From the NCBI RefSeq assembly GCF_033568475.1, contig NC_133123.1, positions 19,206,622-19,270,621 on the forward strand: a stretch of 64,000 nt of DNA. The letters are read 5' to 3'. The DNA is from Henckelia pumila. Its lineage: Eukaryota > Streptophyta > Magnoliopsida > Lamiales > Gesneriaceae. Below the pieces are notes generated by a model. It was not told the DNA's origin, made no database searches, and worked only from the letters and a program-made list of their open reading frames with translations. Of the stretch, positions 59,664 through 64,000 are shown piece by piece (the stretch's first letter is position 1; the number at the start of each line of letters is the position of its first letter). Made by a program: the position numbers and the translations under genes.

Positions 59664-61525
59664 TTAATCGAGCATGTAAATTCTCGACGCGATATCTTGA
59701 ACCAACCAATCAAATCCTTCAAGCAGTCCTTCCCCAGTATATGCACTACATCCCACAATTCTCCAGTGTCTGGTTTTGTCCATTGCTTCCAAGTTGAGCA
59801 CCTGAATAAAGGATATGCAGACTCAACTGAATTCTATTTAATGCAAAAACGCGAAGAATTTCATATAGTGCAGTAAAATATTTGTTCCCATTGTGCCAGA
59901 CGAAAAACTATGCAAGTTGAATAAAAGGTCAATAGCAACAAGAGCAGTATTGGGTGATGAAAATATCTGATTCCATTAGGGCATTAAAGTGAAACTATAT
60001 TTTACAAAAGAAATAAGTTTCATAGGGACATTTCATCAGAAAAGCAGCACAACCTACTCCATGTATGCGATAAACAACTCAAACAACTAAATAAACAACA
60101 TACAATGAAATTAAATTTCCATTAGATGATATACAATTATACATCATCTCACTACCTTAGCTATCTCATCTGGAGACAGAGAACCTTGTATATCCTGTTT
60201 ATTAGCAAAAATCAACAATGATGCTCCTGATAGCCTCTGTAAATAACAGAAAATCAGGTGTTAAAGAAAATAAGCAAAGGAAAGGGAAAAAGATTAAAAG
60301 GCACTATTAAAGGAGCTCTAACTAAGGCGAAAGATTAAATGCACTATCTAGGGAGCTCTATCTTTAATTTTCAGCGACTGTACCTCTCCATAGGATGTGA
60401 AACCTATTAACAAAAAATCATAAACAAAAAGAGTGTGTATTGCATTAGCATTAAAGGATGTTTGATGAATAAACACAATCTCAAGAAATGATGCAATCCA
60501 AAATATTTGCATGGTTCAGTACAAAAGCCATAATATTTCATGCAAATTGCTGTCACATGCCAAAGGTAGCTATATATCAACTCAAGCAGGCCCACTATTG
60601 CATCCTTTTAACATATTCCCATAGATGTACCGCACTAGGAAGCGAACATGTGACAACAGCTGTAATCCAACATCAGCAAAGAATACCGTAGTAGAAAAAA
60701 TCCCATTTTTTGGGTGCATATTCCAAGAAAATGCCAATTCCCATAACTTTATGAACTTCAGCTACAAGAACAAGGGTAAAAACTAGACAATGCAGGAGCC
60801 AACCAAAATATAAAACTCAATATCTCATCAGGATTAAAAGATTCTGAGAGCCATCACAATGGAAAGAACAACGCGCGGGATGGAAAGAACAAACCTCTTC
60901 TTTCAAAAGATTATCCAACTCATATTTGCAATCATTCAGCCTTCTGATATCTGAACTATCAACCACCCAAATCAACCCATCAGTTTGCTCAAAATAGTTC
61001 CTCCAATAGGACCTAATGGTTTTCTGCCCACCTACATCCCATATATTCAAAGTGTACCTGCAATTAACACCACGATTGTCCATAAGTACATTAAATACCA
61101 ATCACACTAAACCCTTGCCGTTTTCCTGGGAAATAGCTTCAAATGAAAGCAAAAATCAAAAGAATGCAATCAATCTAACAGAAATTTTCGATAATTAATA
61201 TCTTATGATAGGAACATACTTCTGGTAATTGATGGTTTTAATATTGAAGCCAAGTGTGGGGCTGATAACACTTGTGTCTTCACCGTTGATTTTCAACACT
61301 ATTGTTGTCTTTCCTGAATTGTCAAGACCCCTTCAGCAAGTGAACAAAACATAATAGCAAATTAATGGCATCAAGATCAAAAGAGGCATAAAATAAATCT
61401 ATAAATTCCCGAATAACGGATTAAAAAATGAAATACGAGCAGTAGGTTCAGAATTCATACACCATGAGAATGCGCATCTCCTTCTCTTTGCGTTTGATTT
61501 TGCGGATGATACTGAGTAGACCCAT
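59664..61525 (-). CDS. ARL2: ARL2-type small GTPase (TITAN5 orthologue), five exons
   Basis: Exons run 61525-61461, 61330-61220, 61057-60895, 60236-60156 and 59801-59664, all with GT/AG borders. Together they give 558 nt, 185 residues plus TAA, the family length. Motifs: P-loop GLDNSGKT (23-30), switch I region with [11 protein letters not shown] (44-54), switch II WDVGGQ with Gln 70, NKQD (125-128) and CSA (158-160). Gln 70 and NKQD fall at the same numbers as in human ARL2. ARL2 binds GTP and acts with tubulin-folding cofactors; Arabidopsis TTN5 loss gives titan seeds with giant endosperm nuclei (family knowledge). The start [16 protein letters not shown] is the family N-terminus. The frame is clean. 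The gene stands alone between transposons. Confidence 0.97.
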
Positions 61526-61665
61526 TATTGCTTATCAAGATGGCGAAATGACACTGAGCAGGGCTCTGAATCTCAGCTGTTTCATTCCATTTGCACAGCT
61601 TCAGAAGGATCCAAGATTTTGATAATTAGTCAGAAAATGAATTCAGGGTAGGACCAACACAAATC

Positions 61666-61682
61666 GGCCCACTCAATGGGCC
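61666..61682 (-). promoter_or_regulatory. Paired GGCCCA/TGGGCC site II elements upstream of ARL2
   Basis: GGCCCA at 61666-61671 and TGGGCC at 61677-61682 lie about 140-155 bases upstream of the ARL2 start. Such TCP-bound site II elements are frequent in promoters of growth-related plant genes. No TATA box was evident. Confidence 0.55.
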
Positions 61683-62307
61683 CTACGCCCAATCTTCCGA
61701 GGAGTCGATTCGAAACCTAGACAATAAAATTACATGCAGCGGAACCGGATATTCAAATTTATATGAACCCAAGTTTCTCACATAAGCATTTCATCAAACA
61801 GTTAGTTACCTTCAAACCCGTCACTGATGACCACAGGAACTAAATATGCAAGAAAACTACTTTCTAATCTACACAAACAAATCAGAAAACATTGGCGTAC
61901 CCAACAACAGAATTAACAAACTCAAAGCCATCTGCATTGGAACACGATAAAAATAATAGAAAAGTTCGTGACTTTTACCGAAAATTTGCTCAATCAGTTA
62001 ACAAGCTGAACTCCCAGTCCCAAAGAATCACGAAGATACCCAGAGCTGCTGATATTGTCTTTTGTCTGAATTCAAGGAAGCCTCGGCTTCTTGATTCCAA
62101 GAAATGGAAAAGGTCGATTAATTTGAGTCCGATCTTTGTTTTGGAATCCGGGTCTTGAATCCTGATTGTACATTGGGCTTTTCTATTAATTGGATTTGGG
62201 TACCTTCTGTTTTTTCAGGGATACATTATTTGATTATATATTTTGTTAGTTTTATCTAATATTTCACTTAAATTTTGTAATAAATGATTAGAGTTAATAC
62301 ATTATTT
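61683..62307. other. Spacer between ARL2 and copia 4
   Basis: No supported gene. An 88-codon plus frame (61892-62158) has no known domain and is probably chance. Confidence 0.5.
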
Positions 62308-63176
62308 TGTTATATTTTGATGAATGTGGATATTTCATAGAAAAAGGGTTAAACTTATAAAACATGTTTGAAGTATGCTTCTATCATATTGAATGTGAAT
62401 AGAGAAGAGATCAGATCAAAGAGTACTGATCAGATGAATTCAGTGATCAGATGAGTTCATGGTCAGATCGAATACTAGGATCAGATCGAAGTGATAGTCA
62501 GATGAGTTTTCGGATGAGTTCATGTAGATCGATTGCTCGAGTACTGTGACTTGGTTAGAAGTCAGATGAAGTGTCCGAGAAGCTGTAAGCTTGAAGATAG
62601 ATCAATGTAGATCGAAGTACGAGAGCAGATCAAACTGATGAATGAAGGCTTATCGGGTTGGACCATGTTGTCTTTATAATTGGGCCGTAAGTTGGTGTTG
62701 ACCTAAATCCCAAGATGAAAGTCGGCTTAATTCTCTATATAAGCAGATGAAAGCTGGCCGCAACGAACATAACAGAAAATCAAAATTCTTCAGAATATAT
62801 TGAGAGAGAAGAAGGAGAGATTTCAGAGGAGAAAACCAAAGCGAAGATTGTGACGGGAAGAATTCAAGTATAAATTCTTGAATTGAGTCTATATCTAGTT
62901 TGAGAGTTTATCTTAGTCTATCTCTGTAATAAGCTCTGTTCTTGAGCTTGGATTTGTTCTGTTGGTGATTAATAAAGTGGTTGTGTTTCTCTCCTGTGGA
63001 CGTTGGCAATTCCTTGCTGAACCACATAAATACTTGCGTCGTTTATTTGGTTTTGCGTGAGTATTGAGTTTGATTTGTGTGCGTTGGTTTTATCTGTTCG
63101 TTGGGATTGTGTTCTTGTGTGTTCGTTTGTCTGGTAATTCTCGAAATATCAAATTCTTCTGGATTGAATCCTAACA
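62308..63176 (+). repeat. 5' LTR of copia element 4
   Basis: The stretch runs from TGTTATATTTTG to CCTAACA with inverted ends TGTTA/TAACA, 869 bases. The U3 part (62400-62640) is rich in repeats of ATCAGATGA and ATCAGATCGA. The 3' border is fixed by the PBS-like sequence that follows; the 5' border rests on the inverted ends, since the second LTR is outside the window. Confidence 0.7.
62735..62743 (+). promoter_or_regulatory. TATA box of the copia 4 LTR
   Basis: CTATATAAG lies downstream of the U3 repeat array and about 430 bases before the LTR end, a normal place for the LTR core promoter. Confidence 0.65.
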
Positions 63177-63177
63177 A

Positions 63178-63195
63178 TTGGCGCCTTCTGTGGGA
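63178..63195 (+). other. PBS-like sequence of copia 4
   Basis: TTGGCGCCTTCTGTGGGA directly after the LTR resembles the TTGGCGCCGTCTGTGGGA type seen in other plant LTR elements, not the initiator-Met PBS. Confidence 0.65.
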
Positions 63196-63207
63196 AACTA
63201 AGCAAAG

Positions 63208-64000
63208 ATGGTGGGATCAATAAAGTTTGATATTGAGAAGTTTACTAGCAAGAACGATTTCTCGCTCTGGAGAATTAAGATGCGGGAAATCCTAATACAA
63301 CAAGGATTGGTGAGAAGAAGGAGGAGATGTCTGATGATATAAAGAACAATGATGAATTACTCGAGAAAGCACACAGTGCAACTATTCTCTGTCTGGGTGA
63401 TAGACCTCTTCGGGAGGTGGTCAGAGAAGAATCTGCAGCGGCTATGTGTCTTAAACTTGAGAATTTATACATGAAAAAATCCATGGCTAACCGTCTGTAC
63501 ATGAAACAAAGGTTGTACTCCTTTGTGATCAATGATGATAAGAACCTTGAAGACCAGATCGAAGAATTCACCAAAAAATATTGGATGACTTGGAGAATAT
63601 TGAAGTAAAGCTTGAGGATGAAGATCAGACTTTGATACTTCTGAATGCTCTTCCAAAAGCATATGAAAATTTCAGAGATGATTTGTCCTATGGAAGAGAA
63701 CAGATAATAACCTTGAAAGAAGTTATGTCGGCTATCCAATTCAAGGAACTTCAGAGAAAGTCAAACACAAACACTGAATCACATGAAGAAGGTCTTACGG
63801 CGAGGGGCAGAAGTTATAGGAGGACATCCAATGGAAAATACAGGCCAAAGTCCAGATCGAAGAGTCAAGGAAGATACCAGAACATAAATTTGGGTAATAT
63901 GAAGTGCTATGCATGTAAGAAGGTTGGACATCTAAGAAGACATTGTCCAGAAAGGAAAGGTAAGCAACAGGAAAAACCCAAGGAATATGGTACTCTGGCC
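63208..64000 (+). pseudogene. Copia 4 gag, frameshifted, cut by window end
   Basis: The start MVGSIKFDIEKFTSKNDFSL lies 13 bases after the PBS. The copia gag pattern continues through WRIKMREILIQQGL, then a small deletion near 63310 shifts the frame into MSDDIKNNDELLEKAHSATI and LENLYMKKSMANRLYMKQRL. A second shift near 63580 gives LDDLENIEVKLEDEDQTLIL and a long Arg/Lys/Ser-rich region. The knuckle CYACKKVGHLRRHC is at about 63907-63948. The frame runs open to the window end. With two shifts the copy is probably inactive, unless the assembly has errors. Confidence 0.85.

Noticed and set aside
61892-62158. 88-codon plus-strand frame upstream of ARL2
   Set aside because: No recognised domain, no introns or context to support a gene.

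Overview
The window is nuclear DNA from a plant, very probably a eudicot. It holds two spliced single-copy plant genes, a plant-type tRNA, and plant lineages of LTR retrotransposons, LINE, SINE, Helitron and hAT-type MITEs. The species cannot be named from the sequence. About 85 percent of the window is transposon-derived. There is no bacterial operon, CRISPR array or virus.

Host genes: tRNA-Gly(TCC) at 6428-6499. A complete five-exon reticulon-like protein B gene (RTNLB, 251 aa) lies on the minus strand at 7177-9094. A complete five-exon ARL2/TITAN5 small GTPase gene (185 aa) lies on the minus strand at 59664-61525. All exon borders could be placed on GT/AG sites. A broken piece of a mitochondrial dicarboxylate carrier (DIC/UCP-type) lies at 31330-31610.

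Layout: 1-4001 is a decayed Ty3/gypsy element with deletions in gag, RT, RNase H and integrase. 4002-6112 holds LTR scraps and a decayed copia gag. 6113-10646 is the tRNA and RTNLB neighbourhood. 10664-12175 holds a tRNA-derived SINE and a hAT-like MITE that carries a second SINE in the opposite orientation. 12468-31300 is one LINE (minus strand) split into three pieces by two Ty1/copia elements: copia 1 (12726-23939, with a related solo LTR inside its left LTR) and copia 2 (24845-31116). 31803-36300 is AT-rich DNA with a Helitron 3' end, several Helitron-like 5' ends, a large TTA microsatellite and a small hAT-like MITE. 36891-42100 is an Athila-like gypsy reduced to gag plus LTRs, one LTR holding a solo LTR of another family. 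42218-58648 is a three-level nest: a Tat/Retand-like gypsy holds copia 3 (44229-57341), which holds a complete Tekay/Del-type gypsy (48089-55375). 62308-64000 is the 5' part of copia 4, cut by the window end.

The best preserved element is the 7.3 kb Tekay-type gypsy. It has near-identical 1.3 kb LTRs, a perfect 5-bp target duplication, PBS, PPT and a 1471-codon open gag-pol, but its reverse transcriptase active site reads Phe-Ile-Tyr-Asp instead of Phe-Ile-Asp-Asp. The most novel-looking signal is a recurring design in the LTRs: the U3 region just upstream of the TATA box carries an array of short inverted half-sites (TCGGA...TCCGA) whose half-sites are kept while spacers and surrounding LTR sequence diverge. 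I saw no wholly new gene system.
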